Source of the DNA: Loxodes magnus | Lineage: Eukaryota > Ciliophora > Karyorelictea > Loxodida > Loxodidae | Assembly: GCA_946699065.1 (NCBI GenBank) | Contig: CAMPDV010000006.1 | Coordinates: forward strand, 558,001 to 622,000 | Direction of reading: 5' to 3' | Length of the DNA: 64,000 nt | Shown: in pieces, positions 13,608 to 26,800 of the stretch | Numbering within the stretch: the first letter of the stretch is position 1 | How the letters are laid out: each line of letters begins with the position of its first letter | Program-made: the position numbers and the translations under genes | Notes under the pieces: model-generated | Database searches by the model: none | The model's input: the letters and a program-made list of their open reading frames with translations, nothing else | Told to the model about the DNA's origin: nothing

Positions 13608-16600
13608 GAATAAATTATATAATTCTTAATTAGTTTTTAATTTGTGAATATCTGGTCTTTCTTAAACTTACTAATAGAATATTTTAAACCTTTTTTATAT
13701 TTTAATTACTTTGTTTATATCTAGAGTTTTTACTACCAAAAGACCTTTTTGGAATAATAGGGTCGAATGAGAAATTTTGCTTGAAAGGTAAGCAAAATAG
13801 GATTTTTTGTTGTGTGGAATTGGTTTTTCTTAGATAGGAGAAAAGATAAATTGGAAAAGGATAGCAGGCTTTATTCTAATTTTAGAATTTAACAAATTTA
13901 ATGTCTAATTATTAAAAAAACGGAAGAAAATATGATTTTAAACCTGATTTAAATTTTACAATTTTTAAGTAAATTAGAGAGCAAATATCTTTAAGCTTTT
14001 TATGCTCCTGTATAATTCTTATAACTCTTTTATTTAAAAATAGAGAACTTTTATATGAAAATACACTTAAATTTAAAGTTAGATATATTTGTTCTTTTCT
14101 TTAATATCTTTATATTTTCCTTTAAGTTTTTTGCTAATTTCTTTATTAGGTTTTAATTATGCTTTGCAAAGTTTAATATCAACTCATTTTTTCTACAATA
14201 TATTTTTAATTTTTATCCTTCTATTTTTGCTAAATTTTAATCATCTCATATGTAATTTAAGTCTAATTAAGCAAGATATATGAACATTGCTAAGATTCTT
14301 CTACTTCATCATACTAATTTATAACTCTTAACTTCTTAAATTAGTTTGTGAACATTATGGTTTTTCTTAGATCAATCATCATCTTTCCATGACGAATTCC
14401 ATCATTTATATTAAATTCTTTGCAAGATAAATTGAAAATTTGGTGGTAGTTTTATTAAATGGAAGTTTACTTATAGTAATAATATTAAAATAAACTTGAT
14501 CATTCTGCTTAACTTCAAAGGAGTTATTTTCTTCTTTACCTTTTTAAAGATTTAAATAAGTTTTGCTACTAATGCACTAAGCACTTTCCCTTATTTAGAT
14601 AATTTAAGTCATCTCCTTTTTATTCCTTAAGTCACATCACTATGCATCGAATTTTCTCTTACTAGAGCGATAAAAATATTTTATTTTCAAGCTTTAAAGT
14701 TCTTATAATGCTAATTCTTTATACTAATAGCTATCATATAACTACAAGCTCTAATTTGTATATTTCTTTATAGGTGAAAATGAGCGTTTTTATATGACCG
14801 TTTTATAAAAGTAACTAAAAATGATATTCCTCTTTCCTGGCTTTGAATGTCGATCCAATTATTCTAGAAATGAAAACTACAAGAAAGTACGAAAATCCCT
14901 CTTATATACTGTTTCTCACATTTATTTTTATCAGTATATTAGTCTCTTTTCAAGTGGATTCCTTTTTTTGTTTCTTGCCAGTCCAACATAAATTTCTCAG
15001 ATGTCTCTCTTAATTAATTTACTTCGTATTTTAGAAACTAAAGAATCTTTACTCTTTTAAAAGTTTAGCTTATAAAATAAAGCTAGCATTCAACAAGCAC
15101 ATAAAGCTAATAAGCAAATTAATAAATAAAAAAGAGTGGCTCAATAATAGCCAATTAATTAGGAAAGGGGAAGAAAGTAATTAGCCTTTTATTAGGTTCG
15201 AAGATTTGCAAGAAGAGATTGAAAAGCTTAAGTATAAAATACGATAAACAGCTTATTAAATGTAAAAGCTCTATGAGAGATAGTTATCACTTTTATAATG
15301 CTACTTATTTGAGATTGCTTTTAAGTCATATATTAAAACAGTAATTTTGAATAAAGGTAAAAATTAATAAACTCATTGCATAAAGAGTATTATTTATCTC
15401 TACTTAAGGCAAAATAAAATGAATTTCAGGTTAGAAAAATAGAAAATTAATCTAACTAGAGCACTGCAATCTCTTTTGAAAATTAATAGTTAATATATCC
15501 CTTTGCACATTTTAACCCTTTTTTCTTAATTAACTTCCTTGCATTCTCAAAAAAACACCAGTCCTTACATTAGTTCAAAATAATAATTCTTAAATTCCAA
15601 ATATTAAAACATCACAGATAATCAGAAAAAAGAAAACCGATAATCTGCCTACAGTCTAAAATTAATTAAAGTATATATCAAATTTTAAAGAGATTTGTTA
15701 TACAAATTGCATATATAATAGATAGTAATTATTAGGTTAATTATTAAGCCAAATATTAGTTGATATGAGCAAAAGGATTATACTTAATGTGTATAAGTAC
15801 TTATGTAACTTAATGGTAAAAATATTAAAGACTAAAGTTAGTTAAATTTAATAATAGGCATAATAGAAGTATATGCTAATAGTTTTCAATACATTAATAT
15901 AGTAAATCTAATATAAGATACTTTCTATACTTATGGATACTTGGATCTATGTAATTCCTATATATTTTATTTATAATTGAAGACAATAAGTTTATATAAC
16001 TTTTCACTTTATTTTTAAATTTATCTAAGTGGCTAATATGTATAAGATAGGCCAATAGGAATGCAAGACTATTATCATTAACCTTTTTGAATTATAATGA
16101 GTTTACTCTTTATAACTTGATTTTTCTTTTGTGAATTAATCCTTTAGTTTAATACCTTCTTTGCAATTTATTATTAAAGAGTCTATTTCTATATTTGTAG
16201 ATTAACTATGATAGTTTTCCTTAATTTACTATTTATTTTAGCAGAGAGTAATAAGCATCTGATCTAGAGGAGAAATATAGACCATTTCAATGTGAAAGAA
16301 TTTGGACATAAAATCTTATCCTTAACTAAAAATACCTTGCACAATATTTAATTGAATTGGATTTCCTAAAAATAATAAAATATTTCGTCAAAGTAATAAT
16401 CTCAAATCCCGAAATCCAGTGGTTTTGATAAATCTAGTCATGATACATGCTCAAAATGTCTAATTACAGAACCATAAAAATTTATATTAGCTTAAAATAA
16501 TCAAAATTTAAGAGCGATAATTTAATAATTAAAAGAAAGGAGGGAACCAGATTTTGAACTGTTTGACTATACTTTGCTCTAGTGAGATCTCTGATTGGAT

Positions 16601-19600
16601 AAAGATCTTAGATGCAACGCGTCTGAAAGATTATCAAATCTAAGTAGGGATATAAATGAGTAAAAGATCGGGAAGTATAAGGTAATCTTTACAAAGAAAC
16701 AAAATAAACTTATTTGCAATTTTTTAAAATTCTACTAAGATATCTAATTTCTATCTTAGCATCTTTAGTTGGCTTTCAACAAGAAATTTATAAATAAAAT
16801 AATCCTTTAATAAAGCTTATTAGCTTTAAAGATAAGTATAATCCTGCTAGAAAGAAGCTATTATTTTGATTTAGCCAAATAAATTTGATTATTTTGTAAT
16901 AAAATTTGATTTTATTGATGTAATTAAAAGCTATTTTAACAAAGGACTAAGAAGATACTGATTATTATATAGCTAGTTATTAAGATTTTTCCTGTATAAA
17001 CAATAGAGCAAGGAGCTTCTCTTATTTTTGGAATTCGGATATTTTCCATCCTGATATCTCATAAATTTTAGTGAGGTGTTCCAAGCCATACTCTTCCATA
17101 TGTTCCTATCATGAAATTAATATCGACTAAGCAACTAAACTTGCTATTGATATTCAATAAAAATTGTATAGTGCAAAGTTTACTTTCTTAAGGGGCTAGT
17201 TTTACTATTTTTTCTAATACTTAAATACAATTTTTGTCAATTTAATCCAGTTCAATGGGATTCATATTGCAGTAGTAATAGTTTAATTTTTCTTGGTCCG
17301 AAAAATTTTTTCATCTAAATATAGTTTTTCTCATAAATTTTGAATTTCTATAAGATTTAAAATGAATGGGTCTAATTTTTCTAGATCTATGATTACTTCC
17401 TTAGTTAGAGATTTTAAGGCGAGTATATTAAATTTGGAGTGCCTTCAGAGCTACTAATATCTAAAAAATATTTATTCCATAAAATAAATCATCGATAGAT
17501 GCTAAATTTCGCTGCTTAATTATATTGTTAATAAATTCTGACTTCAATTTATAAATTTTTTAGCTTTCTCTCGATTCAAATTGAAGTAAAAACCATCTGA
17601 ATCCAATAAATTCACATTTTTTTTATTTAATATTTAGTAAATACCTCTTCAGTAATTTTCATAAGTCCAGAATCTCGCAACTTTATATATCTTTCTAAAT
17701 TTATAAATTATAAGGCTTAACCAAGTTTCTAGTCATATCCTCAACATTAAAAAATATTTCCTTCAGCATTATCCAGCATGAATTAAGCAAATTGGAGTCT
17801 ATTAGGTATTAACTTCCTAAATCTTATCCTCCATAACTTCTCAACAGATGATAGATTTAATATCCTTATGATATTTTCTTTTATTTAAAAGAAAATATTT
17901 ATTCAATTATGAAAACTAAGTCATTTTAATATATACTTAGCCCAATCTCTAAAAGCTTCGTTTTTATTAATTAAACAAAAATTTGAGAGAAAACTTCAAA
18001 TGAGATATGCATTGCTTGACTTATGATTAACTTATGATATTGAGTTAACAAATGAAGTTCATACCTGGAAATATAAATTCTTTTATTAATTATCTTAATA
18101 TAATGATAAACTCTCTCTTTTTCTATTAGATTATGTAGTATTATACAATTACTTGAGAAATATCTTCAGACTTTTTCTCATTATTCAAGTACTTTATATT
18201 GAAAATACCTTTTTTAGTTTCTGACTAAGCTTATTTAGTTATTATTAAATTTAAAATACTTTTAATTTAACTAAATTTGAAATAAGCTAAAGTTACTGGA
18301 TATTTAATGGTCAGTGCTAGGGTATGTACCATGAGACTTTTATTCTTTAAATATCTTATATTAATTATAATTAACTGCAAGCTTTAGCTTTCCTTTACTG
18401 TAAAAACTGAAAAAAATGTAATGATTTATAGCTTTTTCTAATTAATGGTGGAAGAAAAGATGATATTATGTTTAAATCCTTAAATTATAAAGCTATTAAA
18501 AGCAATAGTTACTTTGCTAGTAAGAAGTATAGTTATGCTTTTGAAATTCTAAGTTCAAAGCTACTTTTTAAACACATTGATTATAATCTTTTATTTCAAT
18601 CATCCTTTATTATTTATTCATACTCTTAATGAAGGATATATAAGATAAACTTTCAAATCATTATTAGATTGCTAAAATTAGCAGTTATTTGTTTGCTGTA
18701 TTTACAGGTCTATCTACAAACTTTTATATTCCATGCATTTAGTTTAGATTCCAACCACAAACAATATCATAAGAAGATCTTTATTATTAAGCTATTAAAG
18801 CTAATGGAATTTCATTTATATTCCTTTAAGAGTATCACTAGATTAAAACTAAGCAATGTTCAATTTCATACTATCAGCGTTAGTATATGAAAATGCTTTT
18901 ACCTTTTTATATAATTGCCATGCTTAGTTAGATATTTATCTATCTGAGTACATTTTTTAAGAATAAACCTTGATTTCTTTCTTTATAAAAGATACCTTAT
19001 ATTTAGTTATTATTTAATTGAAGCAAACTTGCTCAAGACTTCAAAAGAAATCCCCATTAAAATAGACAGAAAGAAAGAATATTCATAGAAAAAGATATTA
19101 CATTGGTAACAGAAAGCGACATCTTTAATGGTAAAATCCAAGATAAAAAGGAATAAGAAGTAACATTTCACGAAATATTAACCTCTAGGAATTGAAAGAA
19201 AGAGCTACTTAATTTTATCTCTCATGGAATGGAAAACTCTGGAGAAAGAAGCAAGATTTGAATGGAGGGTATGGGACAACAAATAATTTGAGATTAAATG
19301 CAAAGCTAGGAGAAATTAGAGGTATGTTTTGAATTTTTTTACTAGCAAATAAACTTTTACTTTTAAGCCGAAAGGTTAACTATATTAATGATTAAAGTTT
19401 ACTAATATTTAGTTACTATGAAATAATTAAGAAGCTATATAATTTACATATATAGTTTAGATTTTTTATCTTCATTATATTATCAATTTCCAACACATAT
19501 AAGAATAGCCAAGCTCGGAAGAGATACACCTAATTTTCATGAGAGTTCTTACTAGCGATACTAAGGTTTGATTAACGGCCAACAATGTTTTCAATTTTTA

Positions 19601-20815
19601 ATTTTAATTTGGATATTTTTTAGAAAAAAGCAATATTTACATCAAGATTCTGTCAAAGTTTGATAATAAGAAGATTTCCCATTTGGATAAGAAGATTTGT
19701 CTCAGTTGATGAATATTTTAAAAACAGCATGAATTTTGAGAACACTTAAATCGGCTTTAATAGTTAATTCGTGACAAATCAATTAACGATGACTTTCATT
19801 ATCTGATTAATTAAGCAACTTAATTATCTACTCAGTCATATTCTATTGTTAATATAGATGTATTTTATTTCAAGCTTACCAATCTAGTGCATATTCCATA
19901 TTTACTATTTCTTTTAAAAGAGATAGTAAAAATTCTAAATCACTTCAATCTTTGATAGATAAATAGATATTAAATATTATAACTAATGTGAGAAGTCATT
20001 TCTTAGTAGATAAAATGCAACTGAATATTCTCTGTCTTCGTATAGAGTTTAGTTGAGTAACACCTGAAATACTTTTAGAGTAAATTAGTTTTGACTGCTT
20101 ATAATACTTACATTATCTCGAAGTTAATAATGCTAAGCTAACTTAAGTGAGACTTTTATTTTTAAAATCCAACATTACTAAATCCTGTCTGCCTTTTTTA
20201 ATAATTAGTGATCTATCTTTGTAACCTCTCCAAATTTGTTTAGCAAATTAGATCTAGCTATTTTATGCCTTTTCTTTAACAATAAGCAGAAGAATTAATT
20301 CCTTTTAACTTGCTACATTAATACTCGCAAGAAGGATCTAGTTATGCGTTATAAACTGCAAGTAAATATCCTTTTTTCTCCAAGCTTCTTTCTTAATAGA
20401 CCATCCAGCAAATTGCTTTGTAACTTTGGAACTTTAAGAACTATAAAGGATGTACTAACTTTAAAATGTATATACCTAATAATATCATTATTCATTTAAG
20501 AAAAAAGCAATATTTAAGCTTAAAAGTAAGAAGAAATACCTTTTAAATATAAAATATATAAGTAGATATGCTGGTAGTATGATATAAGAAACGATTCAGA
20601 TTTAATGCAGTTTCTATAAAATAATAGGTTAAAAAATCATATTTGAATGATACCAAAAAAATTAAAAATACTTATAGATGCTTTAAAGTAGGAAGATTGG
20701 AATATATCTCAATTAAAGAGATAGTAAGGATATAAAATTGGTAATGTAAAACTCTAGTTTGAAATATTCAATTTTTGATATTATTTAATGTTTATTTTCA
20801 TGTTCAATTGTCTTT
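13608..20815. other. 7.2-kb unresolved stretch, probably with diverged or unrecognised genes
   Basis: No domain is recognised. The best minus-strand frame runs through about 17880-16200, with balanced composition including Asp, Gly and Pro (e.g. SKPLDFGIWDYYFDEIF). A + strand frame through 14.77-16.9 kb with hydrophobic segments looks almost as good. A + frame at about 19080-19300 (e.g. LVTESDIFNGKIQD) is also protein-like. Because all frames are open in this code I do not assign genes. The rest is AT-rich DNA without visible repeats. Confidence 0.25.
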
Positions 20816-23800
20816 TCATGTATCTTGTTCCTGCATTAGTTCTTTTTCTTCTTCCACTTCTGATAGAGCCAATTCTTAGTTTTAAATCTACTAATCACTT
20901 CTGCTTCTATTCTATGCTTAGCTTTGGTAAAAGTTTGTGGTTTCCTATTAGATTTGAAATATCGTTTCAGGATAGATCTTAAAACCAGAGCTTTAATTTT
21001 AATAACTAATTTCTATGATAGTTTAAGGCTGATTTGGAAACTATTGAAGAAGAACCTGATAAGATTAATAATTAGGTAGCTGCTAAGATTACACGTTAAT
21101 TAATCTTGGTTATGAAAATTCTTATTTTTACTCATAAGGGTCTTTCTTTTTGCCATCAGGGTTCTAAGAATTATCTTATGGAATATACTATTAGATATTA
21201 AATTACTTTGAAAACATAGCTAAGTCATCAGTAATTTCGTTTATATTATCTAGAAGCAAATTATTCATTGCTTTATCAATATTTACAGCTCAGCATGTGC
21301 AGCAATTCTTTCTAAGCTTTTCCTATAACTTGAAAATAATTTTAGGCTTTGATTTTAGAAACTTTTTTAATAAGTCCTTCTAATAAACGAAGTAAGTTTT
21401 AATTATCCACAATCATAAAAATCAAGCAGATGAAACTAAGATAAATATGAAGAAGACAATCTCAGCACCTTCGGTTAGATCATCTGTCATATAGTACAAT
21501 CCGCAAAAGATTGTAACACCACTTGTAATGAGAGATATCATCTCAAGTTTATTCAAATCATCAGTACGGTATGGTTGGTATTTCTACTATAAGTAAATAA
21601 TGAAGAATATCAGTAACATAACAGTAAGTCCTGATAAATCATTTGAAAATTGTAAGAAGACTTATATAAATACAATAAATATCTTCCTATAGATAGTAAT
21701 GCATTCCCAGTACCAAGTTTTACTTTTATATCCTATAAATAAAAATCCATATGTTGCAAATATCTCATAGTCTGATTTTTTAGCCTTTTAGGATTTTATT
21801 TATAGCATAATTAAAAATGGAATACACAAACCTCAGACTATTAATGCTGGTAGCGCAAATACATATGCTATCACTTTGTGATCTCCGGCCCAGCATTCAA
21901 GATCTGGCTCGACTTACACATAATGCTTTCCTTAAATTTCTATACAAGTAAGAGGCTAAAGCATTATTTTCACTATTTAAGGATGAGCTATATAAACTAA
22001 AATGATGATAGTTGCAATACATTGCTGGTGAAGGTATTTTTTATTGTGCTTTATGATTGAATAAATATACCAACATATAAAAGGAACGATTATATATGAA
22101 ATGGGAAGCACTGAAAATAGAATAATTTTCCTATAAAAGCTGTTTAAATTACCTTCGTGATCTCTCAAAAAGCAATCGAATGATACTATTTACTTAGGTG
22201 CTTCAGATGACTTTTCTTAGACGTTCAAAAATTTACCGACATAACTAGGCCATTGAAGTTGGAAAGTAGCCATGAAAGATACTAGCTAGATGTAGTTAGT
22301 TAAGATTCGCATATAAGCGGCCTTTAGAGACCTACCAATAGTAATAGCATCTTACATAGTATTTTTAACTATAATTAAAGTGTAAACAAATATTGCTAGT
22401 GCTAGAGCGAGAAGTAAAAGAGCATTTTTTCAAGAATCTGGACATTCAGCACAAATGAAATTAGATCCTGTTTTACTATATCCTACTTCACAAGAACCAC
22501 ATAAATTTCCAGTATAACCTATTTTGCAAGCTCCAGTTAAACTTTTCATTTTATTATTTCCTTTGCACGATGATTTCCTAGGACATTCATGAATCTCATT
22601 TGTCATATTTGTTTTTCTTCAATAACCTTCTTTAAGTCAAATTTTTCAACCCTCATTACATTTTTCAGCTTCTTCAGGACATTCTTTACATAATCTTGTG
22701 CCATTTATTAACGAATAAGTATTTGAAGAGCATGTTGGACATTCAGTAATGTTGTTAGATCTAAAAACATACTCACCCAGTTGGCAAGTTCTCATCTAAG
22801 AGAAAATTAAAATATTTGATTAGATAGTTGATTATATTTTTTCTTCCAATTGTCTTGAAAAATGATTATTTTAAAGAATCAATTAATAATAATTCGTTTA
22901 GCTAAAAATAAGCTGTAAATCATTAGGCCTTTTGCTTATTGTAACAGATTCTTAATTTTTAATGAAACTATCATAGAAAACATGTCTTAGTTCTCGATAA
23001 GTATTTTCTCTATCCTCAAGACTAAGTTCTCTAATTATTACACAATCATTAAAATCGAAATTACACTCAGTTACATTACATTCTGTGTCGCAGTTTAAAT
23101 TGCCTAACATATCATTAAAACAACCAAGAGCACATTCGCAATCTCCATTATCATAAAAACAATTCGTAACATTGCATACTGAGTCACAATTTCCATCTCC
23201 TATTATATAATAAGAACAATTAGTTGCACAATCACAATCTCCATAATCATAAAAACAATTCGCATCATTGCATGCATAATCACAATTTCCATTTCCCTTC
23301 ATTTAATTAGAACAGCCAAGAGCACAATCACAATCTCCATAATCATAATAACAATTTGTAACATTGCACTCAGAGTTACAAATTCTATTTCCTAATGTAC
23401 TATATACACAGCCAGGAGCACATGTATAGCATAAGTAATTATCATAATAGCAATTAATGTTGTTGCATTATGAGTCACAAACATCATTATTTAGCAAATC
23501 GTTTGTACAACCTACTGCACAAAGTGGATCACAGTCACCATAATCGTTATAGCAATCTTCTACATTACATTAAATTTCACATATTCCATTTTACAATAAG
23601 TCTAGGGAACAACCCGGAGCACATGGAGGATCACAATCATAATAATCATATTCGCATTAAATTTCGTTGCATTAACTATCACAAACTCCATTTCCAAGTG
23701 ACCAAAAGTTACAGCCTGGTGAACATTCACAATCACCATAATCATACCAGCATTCGATTACGTTACATTCATTATTGCAATATTGATCTGCAAGAAATTC

Positions 23801-26800
23801 TGCTTAGCATCCTGGTGCACATTGACAATCTCCATTATCATAGAAGCATTCAACTACATTACATTCTTCATTGCAGACTCCGTTTCCAAGTAACTCTTCA
23901 TAGCAATTAAATGTACACTAGCAATCTCCATAATCATACTCGCATTCCACTACATTACACTCAGTATTACATATTCCATCCCCAATATAATCTTAATAAC
24001 ATCCTGTAGCGCATAAGGATTCACAATCACCATAATCAAACTAGCATTCTATTACATTGCATTCTGGATTACAATATCCATCTCCAAGGTATTCTTAATA
24101 GCAACCAGTTGCACACTAGCAATCTCCGTAATCATAATAACATTCAATTACATTGCATTCACTATTGCAATATCCATCTGAAAGATATTCGAATAGGCAA
24201 CCCGGAGAGCATTCATATATTTAACTTAAGTCACCACAATCTCCTTGGTCGAAATTACATTGCCAAACATTGCATGATTAATCACAATATCCATCGCCCA
24301 GATATTCACTGTAGCAATCAGCATTACATTATTCTACGTTTTATTCACAATCTCCATAATCTGAATAACAGGCTTCAACATTACAAACATCATCGCAATT
24401 TCCATTTCCTAGTAAATCATATGTACATCCTTCAGAGCAATCTTCACTATATATTTCACAATCTCCAAAATCATAATAGCATACATCATTATTACAATTA
24501 AAATCGCAATATCCATCACCTAAATAATTGAAATAACACCCAGGTGAGCATGTAACGTCTTATGAATCAGAACTATCATAACTTTAGTCACTATAATAAT
24601 TGTAATCACTTTAGTCTTAATCATATTAGCCATCGTAATCTTAATACCCATCATTATCCAATTAGTCTTAATCAACAGTTTCTTAGTTATAATTATCATA
24701 ATCATAGCTATCTTAATCATAATTGTCATTACTATAACCATCATAATCGTAGTAATCTTAATCATTATTGCTTTGATCGTTTGAATCTTAATCATATTAA
24801 TCTTGATCTTAAGTTTCTTCACCAGTTTCTTCTTCTTCTTCTTCTTCTTCTTCCTCTTGTCCTTATTCTTGCTCTTATTCTTATTCTTCTTATTAATTTT
24901 CTTCTTCCCCATTGACTTCATTACTATCATCAGGTAAATAAAAATTTTGAGAAAAATTGAAATTTGTTCTTTCTTCGGTTTCTTATTATTCTTGTTGCTC
25001 ATTTTATTAATTTTAATTCTACTTAATTTCCACAAGTTAATCGCTATTTTCATCTATCGCTTTTTAAATTTCATTATTAACTTCAGAAAACATGAATAAA
25101 ACATCATCATAATTCATTTAAGTGATGGGATCCTCAAATACAGATGCTTGAATATTTAACTGAGCCTCTGTATCAGGATTAGCTGATATTTCATATTCAT
25201 CCCACATAATAATTCCTCTTTTTGCTTATTTAGTTGTATCTCCTTTTATTTAAGAAATATATGGATCTTTTACTTTTAATTCACATATTGATTTATCATC
25301 TGTTGAAACAATGAAGCCTCACATGTCTTTGTAAGCAACTATTATTTATTATTTGGTTTTTTTACCACTCCCAACGTTTTCTAGGTTCTTTTTCCATTAT
25401 TATTGCTCTTTTTATGTGGCATTGCTGACTTCTTATAAACGCCTTAACTTAATATTTCCTATTTTTGCATTGTTAACGAATCTTTCTACCAAATAATCTC
25501 CATATGTTAGATCCTTTCCTTTTAGAGAATAAGTAGTTTGAATACTGGTTGGATCAGGCTCTGATGAAATTAATTCAAGCATAATGGCAAAGCCTGTAAT
25601 ATCTGGTGCATATAGAGCTTTATTTTCTGAGAATATTGTATCACTACTAATGTAATATTAATCTTTTTAATTATACCAAACGATTGCTCCTCCAGAGCGA
25701 TTTGCAAAATTTTACTTAAAGACACTTTTAATTATTTAGTAGCAATTTTTATATCCATATCCCAAAACCTGATCCATGTCGCAAATTGGAAAAATCGCCC
25801 CTCCTCTGCCATAATCTGCATCCACTGAGATCATCTTTTATTTTTTTACTGAATTAGCTTAATTTTATATGAAAACTACTTCATTTACTACAAAAATAAC
25901 TCTGTCGAAGAAAAGAGCTCCAGCTTTCTCAGCTTAGCACTTCTTGAAAGTAGACTATGAAATCAATACTTTGAATTCTGTTTACAGAAATCCTTTTTCG
26001 TTCTAAGCAGCAATACATCCTCCTATCTAGCTGACTATGTTTTCAAAAGAGCAATTGAAAATTATTACATCTTGGTACGAGTTTTATAATGCAATAGCTC
26101 CTCCATATCCATCAGTAAACTAAGAACCCTCACCATAATTAGTCCCATCTTCGAATAATGTTTGATTTATAATCATTTAACCCTTTCCCTATGATAGAAA
26201 TATTCCATTTCTTTATCAATCTTTAAAGCTACAAAAAATGATCGAGATAAGTCCAGTTTTTTGGAAATAAAAAAGAGCTCCCAGATTTGTTGCTTGTGAT
26301 TAGATTATATCTGAGCTAGTTATTGACAACTGTGCATCTTTATCAAGATAGAAAGCGCCCCCTGTTTAGGCGGTATTATTTTCGTATTTCGATGAGGTTA
26401 TCGTAATTTATGAGTCTTATGCATATACAACTCCTCCTTAAACGCAAACGTTATTTTTATAAATTGAATTCTAATCTTTTCATACACTCCCAAAAGCAAG
26501 GAAAAAGCAGCATCCTTAATAACCTTCATTTTTTTCGAAGTATAAGTTATAGCTTGAAATATCGGAAAAAATTGCTTTGACTCCTGGACTGGTTTTTGCT
26601 TTATTCTCAACAAATTTACTATTCACTATTATTATTTCTGCTTCTATTACTCCTAGAGTTGATTAGTTTCCTTGATTTTCGGTTTGATCATTCTTTAGCA
26701 TACCATTTCTATAAAAGTTGCAATCATCTATAGTTGTTCTATACGAAGCTTGTTCATTTTATCCTGCTTTAGTAAATGCAAGGAGAAGAGCAAAACCGTC

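Noticed and set aside
24819-24855. (CTT)n as a telomere- or CRISPR-like array
   Set aside because: It is a simple triplet run coding Glu on the minus strand; no CRISPR or telomere arrays were seen.
24520-25053. Lys/Ile-rich minus ORF ending in a Lys run
   Set aside because: Out-of-phase reading of the acidic linker of receptor copy 2; the true frame gives Glu/Asp/Gln.
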